From Anaerococcus urinomassiliensis (GTDB lineage Bacteria > Bacillota > Clostridia > Tissierellales > Peptoniphilaceae), in the NCBI RefSeq assembly GCF_900128425.1, contig NZ_LT635782.1, forward strand, positions 1,744,476-1,808,475: a DNA stretch of 64,000 nt. Reading direction: 5' to 3'. Made by a program: the position numbers and the translations under genes. This document shows, in pieces, positions 33,763 through 43,681 of the stretch. The notes beneath the pieces are model-generated. The model saw nothing but the letters and a program-made list of their open reading frames with translations. It ran no database searches and was not told the origin of the DNA. Within the stretch, counting starts at the first letter, position 1. The number at the start of each line of letters is the position of its first letter.

Positions 33763-36375
33763 TTATCCCAAAATTTTTTCATATTCTTTTATAAATTCTT
33801 CAGCCTCTTTTTCTAAAACTCTGCTCTCTTCTATTAGTTTTTCTAATTTATCTTTTACATTTATTACAGTTTTTGGTGTGTAGTCTAGTAGATACTGAGC
33901 TGCCAAGGCTTTAATCTTTAGGGCATTTAATGATTTCTTAACCATAAAAAGATTATTTTGTAAGCTAGATCTCTTATAGTAACCTTCTTTAATATTTTTA
34001 TATCCCTTGCCTACATAAATTATGTCGTAAGAATCTTTTTTATTTAAATCATCTTTTTCTAAGTCATGTGACTTATCAGGTTCTTGTGGATTCACTGGTT
34101 TAGATGGTTTGTTTTTTGCATTTGCAATTGCTTCTATTAATTTATTGTTTAGTTCAATTAAGTCTTCTGCTGATAAATCTTTATTTTTTAGTGCTAGGTC
34201 TATTTCTGCAATTACTTTCTTTAAATTTTCATCATCTATTTCTTTGCTGATCTCTATTAGCTCTTTAAGAGATTTTTTACTTCTTTGTATTTTTTCTTTA
34301 GTTTTTTCATCAGCTAAGTTTTTCTCTTTTTCTGATAATGTATCTTTGGCATCAGAAGCTTTCTTTTGTGCCTCTTCTAAGTCTTTTTGAGCTTCTTCTT
34401 TTGCCTTATTGGCCTCATCCAATTTTTTCTTACTTTGAGCTTCTTTTTCTTTTGCTTCTTTTACCTTTTCTCTATTTTGTCTAAGCTCTTCTTTTGCTTT
34501 CTCGTATCTTTCCTTGGCTTCTTTTATTTCTTGATTAATGTTCGCATCACTTGTATTTTTTTCTAATTCTGATATTTTTTCTTCAAGTTCTTTTACTTTT
34601 TGATCAGCCTCTTTTTTTGAAGCATTAGCTTTTTCTAAAGCTTTTTTAGATTCTTCTAATTCTTTTTTAGCTATTTGCTCTGTTTTTTCATTAGCTTCTA
34701 ACTCTTTTTGTTTTTCTAGAGTTTTTGCTTCGGCTGTCTTTATTTCTTCTTGGATTTTTTCTTTTTCTTTGTTTGCTTGATCTAGAGCTTTTTTAAGCTC
34801 TTCAATTCTTTCTTTATTATTTTCTATACTTTGTATTAATTCTTTGGATTCTTTTAGACTATCTATATAGGCTTCATCTTGTTCGTATTTAGCTAGAGCT
34901 TCTTTATAGATTTCTTCTTTTTCTGTTAGGTTTTTTGATAATTTTTCCATATTCGCTAGTTGACTAGTAAATTCTTTATCAAATCTCTCGACAGTTCCAC
35001 CTATAGAGCTAGCTTGATAAGCAAAGTTCCAATCATATAATTGAGCTCTACTATCTCTAAATGCATCGGTTGCTTTTACTACTGCTCTCCAACATTCCCA
35101 ATACTCATCTTTAGCTTTTTCATAATCATATAAAGGCCCTTTTACATTGTGAAAATAATTATCTTTATTGCTTTCTTCAAGTTCTTTTATCTTGTCATCT
35201 AGATTTTCAGATGTAATATTGCCATTTTTTATATCTTCTATTAGTTTATTTTTTGCTATAGCCTTACTTTGTTCAATTGTTTTATCATGTTCGCTTCTAA
35301 TTGCGCCATTATAATTCCTTACTGAATCTAAATCTGCATTGGCCTGATCATTAAGTTCATGGCATTTTTTTCTTAGCTCGTCTCGTAGTTTGTTACATGC
35401 TTCTGCTTGCTTTTCTAGCTTATCTATTTCTTCTTGCTTTTTATTGTATTGGTCGCTGTCTTTTTCTAGAGATTTTATTTCTTCCTTTGCCTTATCTAAG
35501 CTTTTATTAATTTCTACTAAATTTGTATTTTCACTTTCAAATTTTATTATTTCTTTATAAAGATTTTCTAGATTATTCTTATTTTCCTCTACCTTTTCCA
35601 GAGATTTTTTAGTATTGGTTTTCAAACCCTCAACTTCATTTCCTATTTTATCCAAATCTTCTTTTTTATCTTCTAGGGCATTTTGGGATTTATTTTTCGC
35701 ATCTTCTAAATCTTTATTAGCTTTTTCGTAATTTTCTTCTACTTCTTTTGTTTTTGGATTATCTATGAGCTTATTTAGGTCTTCCTGTGCTTGCTTTTCT
35801 TCTGCTTTTGCTTTTTCTAGAGCATTCTTAGCTTTGTTTACTTTTGCTTCTTGAGCTTCTTTAGAACTTATGGCTTCTTTTACTTCCTTATCTGCTTTGT
35901 CTTGATCATCTTTTGCAATTTCCAAATCTTTTTTTGCTTTTTCTAATTCTTTTTCTGCTAATTCGTTTTTATCTTTTAACTCACTAAGTTTTATAAATTC
36001 ATCGCTAGCATTAGTTTGCTCTTCTACAGCCGCTTCTAGATTTTGGTAAGCTTTTTCTTTTTCATCACTAGCCTTAGCATAATTGATATTTGCTTTTTCT
36101 ACTTCTTCATCTCTTTGTTTTTTCTTATCTTCCTTATCTCTTAAATTTTCTTCTGCCTTAGATAAATCTTTTTGGGCTTCTTCTACTTCTTTTTGTAGTT
36201 TTTCGACTTCCTCACTTGCTTTTGTTAATTCTTCATTTTTAGTATTAATTTCTTCATTATTTTCTAATGGCTTTGCTTCATTACTTGCCGCAAATGAGCT
36301 TATTGCTGGGCTTAGGGCATTTAAACCCAAAGCTAGTAAAAGTGCAGTTGCTAATTTTTTATTTTTATTTTTCAT
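33763..36375 (-). CDS. Secreted coiled-coil protein of the iron-uptake-like operon
   Basis: 870 residues from the ATG at 36375, which follows AAGGAGAACGTAT (an in-frame ATG 36 codons earlier lies inside the AraC gene). A Sec signal peptide (MKNKNKKLATALLLALGLNA…SFAAS) is followed by long Glu/Lys-rich coiled coils (~30-310 and ~475-740) interrupted by a region rich in Trp, Tyr and Cys (~310-475, with EYWECWRAV and QLYDWNFAYQASS). A Pro-rich linker (~760-775) precedes a C-terminal ~100-residue helical domain. No LPXTG, LysM or SLH motif is visible, so the attachment mode is unknown. It overlaps the AraC gene end and closes the Fur-box operon, so a surface role in metallophore or haem capture is a reasonable guess. 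It could also be an adhesin. Confidence 0.82.
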   Translation of the reverse strand: MKNKNKKLATALLLALGLNALSPAISSFAASNEAKPLENNEEINTKNEELTKASEEVEKLQKEVEEAQKDLSKAEENLRDKEDKKKQRDEEVEKANINYAKASDEKEKAYQNLEAAVEEQTNASDEFIKLSELKDKNELAEKELEKAKKDLEIAKDDQDKADKEVKEAISSKEAQEAKVNKAKNALEKAKAEEKQAQEDLNKLIDNPKTKEVEENYEKANKDLEDAKNKSQNALEDKKEDLDKIGNEVEGLKTNTKKSLEKVEENKNNLENLYKEIIKFESENTNLVEINKSLDKAKEEIKSLEKDSDQYNKKQEEIDKLEKQAEACNKLRDELRKKCHELNDQANADLDSVRNYNGAIRSEHDKTIEQSKAIAKNKLIEDIKNGNITSENLDDKIKELEESNKDNYFHNVKGPLYDYEKAKDEYWECWRAVVKATDAFRDSRAQLYDWNFAYQASSIGGTVERFDKEFTSQLANMEKLSKNLTEKEEIYKEALAKYEQDEAYIDSLKESKELIQSIENNKERIEELKKALDQANKEKEKIQEEIKTAEAKTLEKQKELEANEKTEQIAKKELEESKKALEKANASKKEADQKVKELEEKISELEKNTSDANINQEIKEAKERYEKAKEELRQNREKVKEAKEKEAQSKKKLDEANKAKEEAQKDLEEAQKKASDAKDTLSEKEKNLADEKTKEKIQRSKKSLKELIEISKEIDDENLKKVIAEIDLALKNKDLSAEDLIELNNKLIEAIANAKNKPSKPVNPQEPDKSHDLEKDDLNKKDSYDIIYVGKGYKNIKEGYYKRSSLQNNLFMVKKSLNALKIKALAAQYLLDYTPKTVINVKDKLEKLIEESRVLEKEAEEFIKEYEKILG

Positions 36376-37324
36376 ATACGTTCTCCTTTTTATTAATACA
36401 TTTTTTGTAAACTCTTCTATATTTGCTAGGACATAAGCCTGAATAAATTTTAAAATTCCTAGCGAAATTTGATTGTTCTGCAAATCCTAGTTCTTCTGCT
36501 ATTTGACCTATTTCTTTATCTGTGCTTATAAGCAAATCCTGAGCTTTCATCATCCTAATTATATTTAGATACCTCATAGGAGTATATTGAAATTCACTAA
36601 TAAATTTATTATTTAAGCTAGATTTTGATATTTGAAACTTATCTACTAAAAAATCCAAACTAATATCATTAGCCAAATTTTTTCTAAGATAACTTTCAAT
36701 CTCAAATATTTGATCTTCACATTGTTTTTTATAGTATCTACTTCTATTATCACTAATCTTCCTGTCTGATATTAAACAGATTAATTCTAAAGTTTTTATA
36801 GCAATTAAACTTTTATTTTCTTCTTTAAGGTATAAAATAAGCTGGTTTGCAGCCTCTAATAAATCTTTATCTGATGAGGTGTAGCCTACATCACTTATGT
36901 TTTTAAATTTATTAACAAATGTTTGTAAAATTTTATAATAATCCTTACTAATATCAAGATTATTAGGATTAATAACTATGTTAAAGGCAGTTGTTTTTTC
37001 TCTGTTCGTATAAGATTTTTTAGATTTAGGTATATACTTACCTACAAAAAGTTGTCTATTAATTAATACCTTGCTATTATTGATATAAGTAAAATAATTG
37101 CCTTCATAAGAGTAGGCAATCCTATAACCATAGTTGCTGCTTTCAATTGAATTTTCCGAACTATATTTTTCTTTAAAGTCTATATATACTACATAAACTC
37201 CTGGAAAGATTAAGTAAGATCTCATTTTATTTTTTGGGGATTCTATGGATTCATAGTCAAAAATTTCTTTATCTTTTGTAGGGCAAAGCTTAAATCCCCA
37301 ACTTTCAATACCTTTAACTGCCAT
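36365..37324 (-). CDS. AraC-family transcriptional regulator
   Basis: 319 residues. The C-terminal ~100 residues hold two helix-turn-helix units (ISLDFLVDKFQISKSSLNNKF and IGQIAEELGFAEQSNFARNF, ending KIYSGLCPSKYRR). The N-terminal ~200 residues form an AraC-type sensor domain with many Tyr, not assignable to a ligand. It lies between the ATPase gene (11-base overlap) and the coiled-coil gene (11-base overlap). By analogy with YbtA-type regulators in siderophore loci, it may sense a ferric metallophore and activate the operon; that is inference. Confidence 0.9.
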   Translation of the reverse strand: MAVKGIESWGFKLCPTKDKEIFDYESIESPKNKMRSYLIFPGVYVVYIDFKEKYSSENSIESSNYGYRIAYSYEGNYFTYINNSKVLINRQLFVGKYIPKSKKSYTNREKTTAFNIVINPNNLDISKDYYKILQTFVNKFKNISDVGYTSSDKDLLEAANQLILYLKEENKSLIAIKTLELICLISDRKISDNRSRYYKKQCEDQIFEIESYLRKNLANDISLDFLVDKFQISKSSLNNKFISEFQYTPMRYLNIIRMMKAQDLLISTDKEIGQIAEELGFAEQSNFARNFKIYSGLCPSKYRRVYKKCINKKENVYEK

Positions 37325-38720
37325 TTACAAACTCCACCACATTCTCATCAACCATTTTTATAAATTCATAGTCATGGGTTACAATTATTACTACTTTTCC
37401 CATCTCTTTCATTTCTTTAATTATTTCAATTATTTTTTTCATATTTGTCATACAAAGACCAGATGTAGGTTCATCTAAGATAACAATTTTCTTTGGACTT
37501 GCATATGCTAAAGCTAGGGCAAGTCTTTGTTTTTGTCCACCAGATAAGCTTTGAGGATGTATATTTTTCTTATCTATTAAGCCAAGTTTAGAAAGACTTT
37601 CATCTTTTATTTTTTCATCCTCTATAACTATTGAAATCTCTTTATATACGCTCTCTGTAAAAAGCTGATAGTTTACATCTTGCATTACAAGGGATATATA
37701 ATCTCCACTTGATTTAATTTTCTGACCTTTATAGTAAACTAAAGACTTTTGCCTCTTATTTAGCTTACACAAATTCCTAATAAAGGATGTTTTTCCTATG
37801 CCGTTTTTACCAATTATAAAATATATCCCAGGATCAAAAGAAATATTAAAGTCAAATAAAACTCGCTTACTATTTTTATATTTGCAATAAAAATTAATAC
37901 ATTTTAATGCATGATTATGATCATATGACTTATCATCTAAAGACTTTCTAGTCCATTTTTCATTTTTTATTTCATTAATCCCTATTTCATCTAATCTTCT
38001 TAGATTATAAGTCTTTATCAAATCATTATTTACTTCTTCTTTATCATATTCTATAAGATTATTTTCTTTAATTATACAAAGCTTATCTAGTATATTTTTT
38101 AAATAATAAAGTCTATGCTCAGCGATAATTATAATCTTACCCATATATTTTAAGATTTTAATAACATTTGCTAGCTTTTCAATTGCTTTTTTATCAAGAG
38201 AGGCTGAGGGTTCATCAAATACATATATATCATTATCTAAAACTGCTACAGAAGTAATTGCCACTAATTGTTTCTGTCCACCTGATAATTTTAATAAGTC
38301 CTTATCAAGAAGTTTTTCTGTACCTAATATATTGCTATATCTATCAATAGTTTGAAATATTTCATCTCTTTCTATATTTCTATTTTCCAAAGCAAAAGCT
38401 ATCTCATCAAGAGAATTTACTGCATAAAATTGATTTTTAGGATTTTGAAATACCGTAGATATAAACTTACTTCTATCTGCTATGGTCATATCTACTAGAT
38501 TCTTACCATCTAATTCAATTTTCCCACTCAATTTTGCCTTATCAATCTCAGGAATTATTCCATTGATAGCTTTAATAATCGATGACTTACCAGAGCCGGA
38601 TTCCCCAGTTATTACATTCACAGAGCCTTTTTCAAAATTTATATTGACATTTTCTAATATCTTATAACTTTTTTTGTCAACATCTTCATAGTCTAATCCA
38701 AAATCTTTAAATTCTAGCAT
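37314..38720 (-). CDS. ECF-type ABC transporter ATPase with two nucleotide-binding domains
   Basis: 468 residues with two CbiO/EcfA-like ATPase domains in one chain. Domain 1 has Walker A GESGSGKSSI, signature LSGGQKQLVA, and Walker B IYVFDEPSASLD. Domain 2 has Walker A GKNGIGKTSF, LSGGQKQRLALA, and VILDEPTSGL. This replaces separate EcfA1/A2 subunits. It overlaps the T-component gene and with it and the MptD-type S component forms a complete importer. Confidence 0.92.
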   Translation of the reverse strand: MLEFKDFGLDYEDVDKKSYKILENVNINFEKGSVNVITGESGSGKSSIIKAINGIIPEIDKAKLSGKIELDGKNLVDMTIADRSKFISTVFQNPKNQFYAVNSLDEIAFALENRNIERDEIFQTIDRYSNILGTEKLLDKDLLKLSGGQKQLVAITSVAVLDNDIYVFDEPSASLDKKAIEKLANVIKILKYMGKIIIIAEHRLYYLKNILDKLCIIKENNLIEYDKEEVNNDLIKTYNLRRLDEIGINEIKNEKWTRKSLDDKSYDHNHALKCINFYCKYKNSKRVLFDFNISFDPGIYFIIGKNGIGKTSFIRNLCKLNKRQKSLVYYKGQKIKSSGDYISLVMQDVNYQLFTESVYKEISIVIEDEKIKDESLSKLGLIDKKNIHPQSLSGGQKQRLALALAYASPKKIVILDEPTSGLCMTNMKKIIEIIKEMKEMGKVVIIVTHDYEFIKMVDENVVEFVNGS

Positions 38721-39408
38721 ACTTTCCCCTTATAAATAAAATTATTAAAAGCAAGGAAAATACTAAAAATACATAATCAAAAAATTTAAGTCTAGTATTT
38801 GAAATGCTAGAACGTTCACATCCTACTTTCATCCCTCTTGTCATTGCAGATATTGATACATTATCAGCTGTTTGTGAGGTTATCATTAGCAAGGGAACAA
38901 ATTTATATTCCAAAATCCTAACTGGATTTTTAAAGAAATTTTTTGCTGTTAATCCATGCATATAGATAGCCTCATTTATTTTTTGATAGTCCTCTTTTAT
39001 GGAATAAAAAAATCTAAACATAACTGAAATTGGTATTATTATATAATCAGGAAGCTTTATTTTTTTTAGAGCATAAACTAAATCACTCATAGTAGTAGTG
39101 CTGATTGTATAATAACCCATCATAAAGCCTGGTAGAACGCTCATAGTAATTCCACAATACAAGTTTAATATCATAGTCCGTATATTTTGAGGAAGTATTA
39201 ATAAGTATTTATTTCCTACAATGGCGAGAGTATTTACTACTACTCCCTTTATAAGCATTGACCATCTTTTATCTACCAAGGCAAAAATATAAGGTAAGAA
39301 GCACAAGAACATTCCTAAATAATAATAGTTATGTACTAGGCTCCCTTCAATTACAACAACTCCTACTACTATAGTTAAAAGTAGTTTTGTTCTAAAATCA
39401 AGCTTCAT
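38707..39408 (-). CDS. ECF transporter T component (EcfT/CbiQ family)
   Basis: A 233-residue membrane coupling protein with ~5 hydrophobic spans. Cytoplasmic coupling motifs are seen in MHGLTAKNFFKNPVR and SAMTRGMKVGCERSS (the Ala-Arg-Gly-like ATPase contact near residues 180-195). It starts directly after the S-component stop and overlaps the ATPase gene. Confidence 0.9.
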   Translation of the reverse strand: MKLDFRTKLLLTIVVGVVVIEGSLVHNYYYLGMFLCFLPYIFALVDKRWSMLIKGVVVNTLAIVGNKYLLILPQNIRTMILNLYCGITMSVLPGFMMGYYTISTTTMSDLVYALKKIKLPDYIIIPISVMFRFFYSIKEDYQKINEAIYMHGLTAKNFFKNPVRILEYKFVPLLMITSQTADNVSISAMTRGMKVGCERSSISNTRLKFFDYVFLVFSLLLIILFIRGKYARI

Positions 39409-39990
39409 CTATGCCATTCCTGCTTTTATAAAGTGTTTTTTAAGTATTTTTATTCCTAGCGTACAACCTAAATAAGCACCTAATACACCAAGAGCAACAA
39501 TTGGAACAAATGACCAAGTAGGCATTACTGACATTAACTTTTCTACAAAGTCTGCTTTATAACCTTGGCTTATCAAATTCTCTTTATAAGAATCTCTAGC
39601 TATATATAAAGGTAATAGATTAGCAGCAGAAAATAATGAAAAAAACATATAAGTTAACCTTGCATATTTTATGCTTTTGTAATTACCTTTTTTCATTATA
39701 AATTCTGAAACTAAAGCAATAAGAACAATGAGTGGAAAAGCAAGAGAGCCATGACCACTTAAAGAAAATACCAATCCAAAAATAATGCCCATTATCAAAA
39801 TCATACCAAATTTATCTATTTTAGTTGAATAGAGCATAAAAACAGGTCCTGATAACAAACAACAGGCAAAAGGGACAAGAGGCATGAGGACAGGTATAAA
39901 ACCTATCATGCCAGCAACCCATACTGCCATAACGACTAAAAGAGAAAATACTCCTGCATTTACTAAATCTCGTACATTAAATTTATTCAC
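39409..39990 (-). CDS. MptD-type (Trep_Strep family) ECF transporter S component
   Basis: A 193-residue substrate-binding membrane subunit of about six hydrophobic spans. The pattern FNVRDLVNAGVFSLLVV at the N-terminus, FACCLLSGPVFMLYSTKIDKFG and the GLVFSLSGHG segment match the family often annotated MptD/Trep_Strep. Start codon GTG, with GGGAGG 9 bases upstream. The substrate is not established from sequence. Its place between YbtPQ-like half-transporters and a Fur box suggests an iron-siderophore or related metallophore. Confidence 0.88.
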   Translation of the reverse strand: MNKFNVRDLVNAGVFSLLVVMAVWVAGMIGFIPVLMPLVPFACCLLSGPVFMLYSTKIDKFGMILIMGIIFGLVFSLSGHGSLAFPLIVLIALVSEFIMKKGNYKSIKYARLTYMFFSLFSAANLLPLYIARDSYKENLISQGYKADFVEKLMSVMPTWSFVPIVALGVLGAYLGCTLGIKILKKHFIKAGMA

Positions 39991-40006
39991 TTATAAAAAA
40001 CCTCCC

Positions 40007-41728
40007 TTAATATACAAATTCTTCAGAAAGTCTTGAGCTTTCTATCATTTTTGCGTAAGTTTTACTATTGTCCAAAAGATATTCATGAGTTCCTAAAGCT
40101 TCGATTTTCCCCTCATTCATAACTATAATTTGATCTACATTTTGAATTGACTTCATTCTGTGAGATATGAGCACTACCGTCTTATTTTTTGTTAGTTCAT
40201 TTAAAGAATCTTGGATATACTTTTCGTTTTCTACATCTAAAGAAGCTGCTATTTCGTCTAACAAAATTATTTCTGCATTTTTTAAAAATGCCCTAGCTAT
40301 TGAAATTCTCTGTCTCTCTCCTCCAGATAAGTTTGAGCCATTTTCTCCAATAAGAGTTTTATATCCCATTGGAAGTTTGTTTACAAACTCGTCGCAATTG
40401 GCAAGTCTTGCAGCTTTCAAAACTTCATCATCACTTGCGGATAAATCTCCAAACCTTATATTATCCATAACGCTTCCATTAAATAATATTACATCTTGAA
40501 ATACCATGGATATGTGGCTAAATAAATCCTTAGTGTCCACGGTGCTTATTTCTTTGCCATCTATAGATATCTTTCCTTTATCATAATCATAAAGTCTTGA
40601 TAAGAGTCGAAGTACAGTTGTTTTTCCGCAACCAGATGGTCCTACCAAGGCGCTTACTTTATCTTGGTAACTATTAAAGGAAATACCATCTATTACTTTC
40701 TTACCATCTTTATAGGAAAACTCTAAATTTTCACAAGAAATATCAAAAGATTTTATATCACTTCTTTGACCTTCTTGAATATCCGCCAATTCGATGGATT
40801 TGATTTTTTCAACTGGTGAATCTATATACATAAATTCTCCATAGTATGTTACAAATTGATCTACTCCGTCTATTAGCCTTGCCGCAGCAAATAAGTAGCC
40901 GGAAAAGTATAGAATATTTATATTACCTTCAATAAGTTCCTTTAATCCAAAATATATGGCAAAACCCAGAGCAAATTTTGCCACAATTTGTGAAAGTGTT
41001 AATGGTATAACTTGGGAGATTTCGGTAGAAATATGTTTTTTCTCAAGCTTATTTACAAAATGAATTGCTTCTTTTTCTTTGCTTTCGCTTAAATTATAAG
41101 CTTTGATTTCTGTAGATGAGTCTATAAGCTCTTGAAAAATCCTAGCTGATTCTCTTTGATCTTTGTAATATTCTCCTGTCGCTTTCTTTTGCCTATTTTT
41201 AGATAAAAATGTCAACAATATACTTGCTAAAATCGGAATAATTATAGCCAAGGCTAGTCTAAGATTTCCTATTAATAACAAAATTGAAACGATGCAAAAA
41301 CTAATTATAAAACCATAAAATCCTGGGATAGAATGACTTAGACAGTGTTCTATAGTTTCTACATCTTTCATTATAGTTTGGGATAAATCTGTAAGATCGT
41401 GGCTAGCATAAAAGGAGAGGGGCAAATCTTTTAATTTCTCAGCAAGACTAATCCTTAAATTTGCACTTTCTTTGTAGGTCTCGTTATAGGTTGTCTTATA
41501 ATCCTTATCAAGTACCAAGGCCATTATAATAGCTACAATTATATAGGATATTATAGTAGCTTTAAGAGAAAAGTCCCCAAGATCCAACAAACCCTGGATT
41601 GTATACATTAGCAAAAATATAGGCAACATAAAAGATAGGTTTTTAAGTGTTGAATAAAAGATTGCTATCGACGTTCCCTTTGCACCCTCATCCGTTAGGG
41701 CAAATCTATTTTTTAAATAATCTTTCAT
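40007..41728 (-). CDS. ABC half-transporter (permease-ATPase fusion), YbtP/IrtB-like, second of pair
   Basis: 573 residues: a six-helix ABC membrane domain (~1-310) and an ATPase domain with Walker A GPSGCGKTTVL, signature LSGGERQRIS, and Walker B IILLDEIAASLD. The exporter fold is used for import in YbtPQ and IrtAB systems. The ATG at 41728 overlaps the previous stop as TAATG with GGAGG 8 bases upstream; the ATG at 41743 is less likely. It probably forms a heterodimer with the product of the upstream gene. Confidence 0.9.
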   Translation of the reverse strand: MKDYLKNRFALTDEGAKGTSIAIFYSTLKNLSFMLPIFLLMYTIQGLLDLGDFSLKATIISYIIVAIIMALVLDKDYKTTYNETYKESANLRISLAEKLKDLPLSFYASHDLTDLSQTIMKDVETIEHCLSHSIPGFYGFIISFCIVSILLLIGNLRLALAIIIPILASILLTFLSKNRQKKATGEYYKDQRESARIFQELIDSSTEIKAYNLSESKEKEAIHFVNKLEKKHISTEISQVIPLTLSQIVAKFALGFAIYFGLKELIEGNINILYFSGYLFAAARLIDGVDQFVTYYGEFMYIDSPVEKIKSIELADIQEGQRSDIKSFDISCENLEFSYKDGKKVIDGISFNSYQDKVSALVGPSGCGKTTVLRLLSRLYDYDKGKISIDGKEISTVDTKDLFSHISMVFQDVILFNGSVMDNIRFGDLSASDDEVLKAARLANCDEFVNKLPMGYKTLIGENGSNLSGGERQRISIARAFLKNAEIILLDEIAASLDVENEKYIQDSLNELTKNKTVVLISHRMKSIQNVDQIIVMNEGKIEALGTHEYLLDNSKTYAKMIESSRLSEEFVY

Positions 41729-43476
41729 TAGCTTATCCTCCATTGGTTGGCTTCATCATACAAATCTACAAATTGTTTGTACCTAGCTCCCTTTTCCATC
41801 AAATAATCATGACTTCCTCGCTCAATGATATTTCCGTCTTCAACTACTAACATCTCATCAACTCCACGAATAGAAGATAATCTGTGAGCTATCATAATGA
41901 CTGTTTTGCCTTCCATTAGATTTTTGAAGGCTTGTTGAATTTCATATTCATTTTCTGGATCTGCTGCAGCCGATGCTTCATCTAAAATAATTATTTTAGG
42001 ATCTTTTAGAAATATCCTTGCTATAGATACTCTTTGTATCTCTCCACCTGATAAATTGACCCCGCTTGCTCCAATTATAGAATCATAACCATCTTCAAAT
42101 TTATCTATGAATTGATCACACTTAGAAAGTCTTAAAGCCTCATAAACTTCCTTGTCACTTGCATCCTTTTTTGCAAGTTTTACATTTTCAAAAATTGAAA
42201 TTCCTTGAAATAGTTTTGGATTTTGGTAAACCATGCCAATATTATCCATCAAAGTCTCTTTTTTATAAGAGTAAATGTTTTTATCACCTAGAAGTACTTC
42301 CCCAGAATCTATAGGATATAAAGCGGAAATAAGTTTTGCAATAGTTGATTTACCGCCTCCAGATGGACCTACTAGGGCATAAACTTTATTTTCGTCTAAT
42401 TTAAAAGATAAATTATCTATTATCTTGGTCTTTTTTTCATAAGAAAAACTTACATTTTTAAATTCTATAGAATAATTATCTATAAAATCATCATTTCCAT
42501 AAGTAGTTTTATTGGCATTCATCTCATCAAATAGATTTTCGAGATTGTCTACTGCTGTAGTTGCCTCTACGTTGTACATGCCGACATACATAATCTTCAT
42601 CAAATCTGAGAAAAATAAACCCATAAACAAGGTAAAAAATAGAAGCTTAGCAGACCAAAGATAAGGATCAGCGCCATTTCTCACTACCATGTAAATAGCA
42701 ATAAATATAGGCGTAATTATAAAAATATTTAATACCCATTGAAAACTTACAAAGGGCAACCTACAAGACATAGAATAAGCGTAAACCATATCTCTATAGT
42801 CGTTAATAGTCCTATATAACTTTTTAAAACCTATGAGTGGAGCATTAAAAATCTTTACAACCGGCAATCCTCTGACATATTCAACAGCCTGGCCATTAAG
42901 TTCATCAGATTTTTTCATATAAGCTATGGTAAATTCTTTTTCACCAGACATTTTATAAAGTAAAAACATAGATATTAAAACAATTATTACGAAAAATATG
43001 CCCAGATAAAGATCTATATTAAAAACCAAGATCAGCAATAGTATCGGTGTAATAATTGCTGCTGTATGGTCAGGTATTAAGTGAGCGACACTCATATGAG
43101 TTTGCTCAACATTGTTATCTATAATTTTTCTAACTTCTCCTGACTGATGAGTATCAAAAAATGTGTTTGAAGCATTTATTAAATTCTTAATTCCTTTTTT
43201 CCTAAGCCTCGTTTCCAAGCTAAAAGCCGCTAAATGGCTCATCCAAGTCCCTACTATGTATAATATAGCTTGTACTATAAATAAATTTAATACATAAGAT
43301 GCACTAAATTTTACACCTAAATAATCTCCTTTTGTAAAAACACTTTCAATTATTTGCCAAATCAAATAATAGGCATAAAATTGGACAAAACATCCTAAGG
43401 CCGTAAAAACAACTGATAATATACCATTAATTTTTTTATCTGGAATATAAGAAAATAATTTATTATATATTTTCAA
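41728..43476 (-). CDS. ABC half-transporter (permease-ATPase fusion), YbtQ/IrtA-like, first of pair
   Basis: 582 residues with the exporter-type membrane domain and an ATPase domain (Walker A GPSGGGKSTIAK; LSGGEIQRVSIA; IIILDEASAAADPENE). It starts with TTG, 7 bases after GGAGG, at the head of the operon directly behind a Fur-box-overlapped promoter. Pairing with the next gene and linkage to an ECF importer and AraC regulator match siderophore-uptake loci such as yersiniabactin ybtPQ and streptococcal equibactin (recalled). Confidence 0.9.
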   Translation of the reverse strand: MKIYNKLFSYIPDKKINGILSVVFTALGCFVQFYAYYLIWQIIESVFTKGDYLGVKFSASYVLNLFIVQAILYIVGTWMSHLAAFSLETRLRKKGIKNLINASNTFFDTHQSGEVRKIIDNNVEQTHMSVAHLIPDHTAAIITPILLLILVFNIDLYLGIFFVIIVLISMFLLYKMSGEKEFTIAYMKKSDELNGQAVEYVRGLPVVKIFNAPLIGFKKLYRTINDYRDMVYAYSMSCRLPFVSFQWVLNIFIITPIFIAIYMVVRNGADPYLWSAKLLFFTLFMGLFFSDLMKIMYVGMYNVEATTAVDNLENLFDEMNANKTTYGNDDFIDNYSIEFKNVSFSYEKKTKIIDNLSFKLDENKVYALVGPSGGGKSTIAKLISALYPIDSGEVLLGDKNIYSYKKETLMDNIGMVYQNPKLFQGISIFENVKLAKKDASDKEVYEALRLSKCDQFIDKFEDGYDSIIGASGVNLSGGEIQRVSIARIFLKDPKIIILDEASAAADPENEYEIQQAFKNLMEGKTVIMIAHRLSSIRGVDEMLVVEDGNIIERGSHDYLMEKGARYKQFVDLYDEANQWRIS

Positions 43477-43505
43477 AAGTATACCTCCTTATAATCGATG
43501 TATAT

Positions 43506-43525
43506 TGATAATCAATATCATTATA
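43506..43525 (-). promoter_or_regulatory. Fur-type iron box over the promoter of the ABC/ECF operon
   Basis: TGATAATCAATATCA (43506-43520) matches the 7-1-7 Fur core TGATAATNATTATCA at all but one position. It abuts TATAAT (43520-43525, minus strand) and covers the start of transcription, so iron-loaded Fur should repress the operon. Confidence 0.75.
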
Positions 43526-43652
43526 TAGTATATCAAAAATTATCTATTATACTTGCCAAAAATCGTATTTTATTCAAAAATCTTCAAATTTTTATAAAAT
43601 TTTATAATTTTTATAAATAATTAATGAATTTTACTAAGTAGGAAAAAATAAT

Positions 43653-43681
43653 ATGACAATACATATGTCTTAGGGTAAAAT
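43653..43681 (+). promoter_or_regulatory. Promoter of the orphan EIIB gene
   Basis: ATGACA (43653-43658), 17-base spacer containing an ACATATGT palindrome, TAAAAT (43676-43681). The -10 lies inside a 28-base sequence repeated after the gene. Confidence 0.6.

Noticed and set aside
33763..36375. Possible repeats or CRISPR-like periodicity in the coiled-coil gene
   Set aside because: The periodicity comes from Glu/Lys heptads in the protein; there are no identical DNA repeats or spacers.
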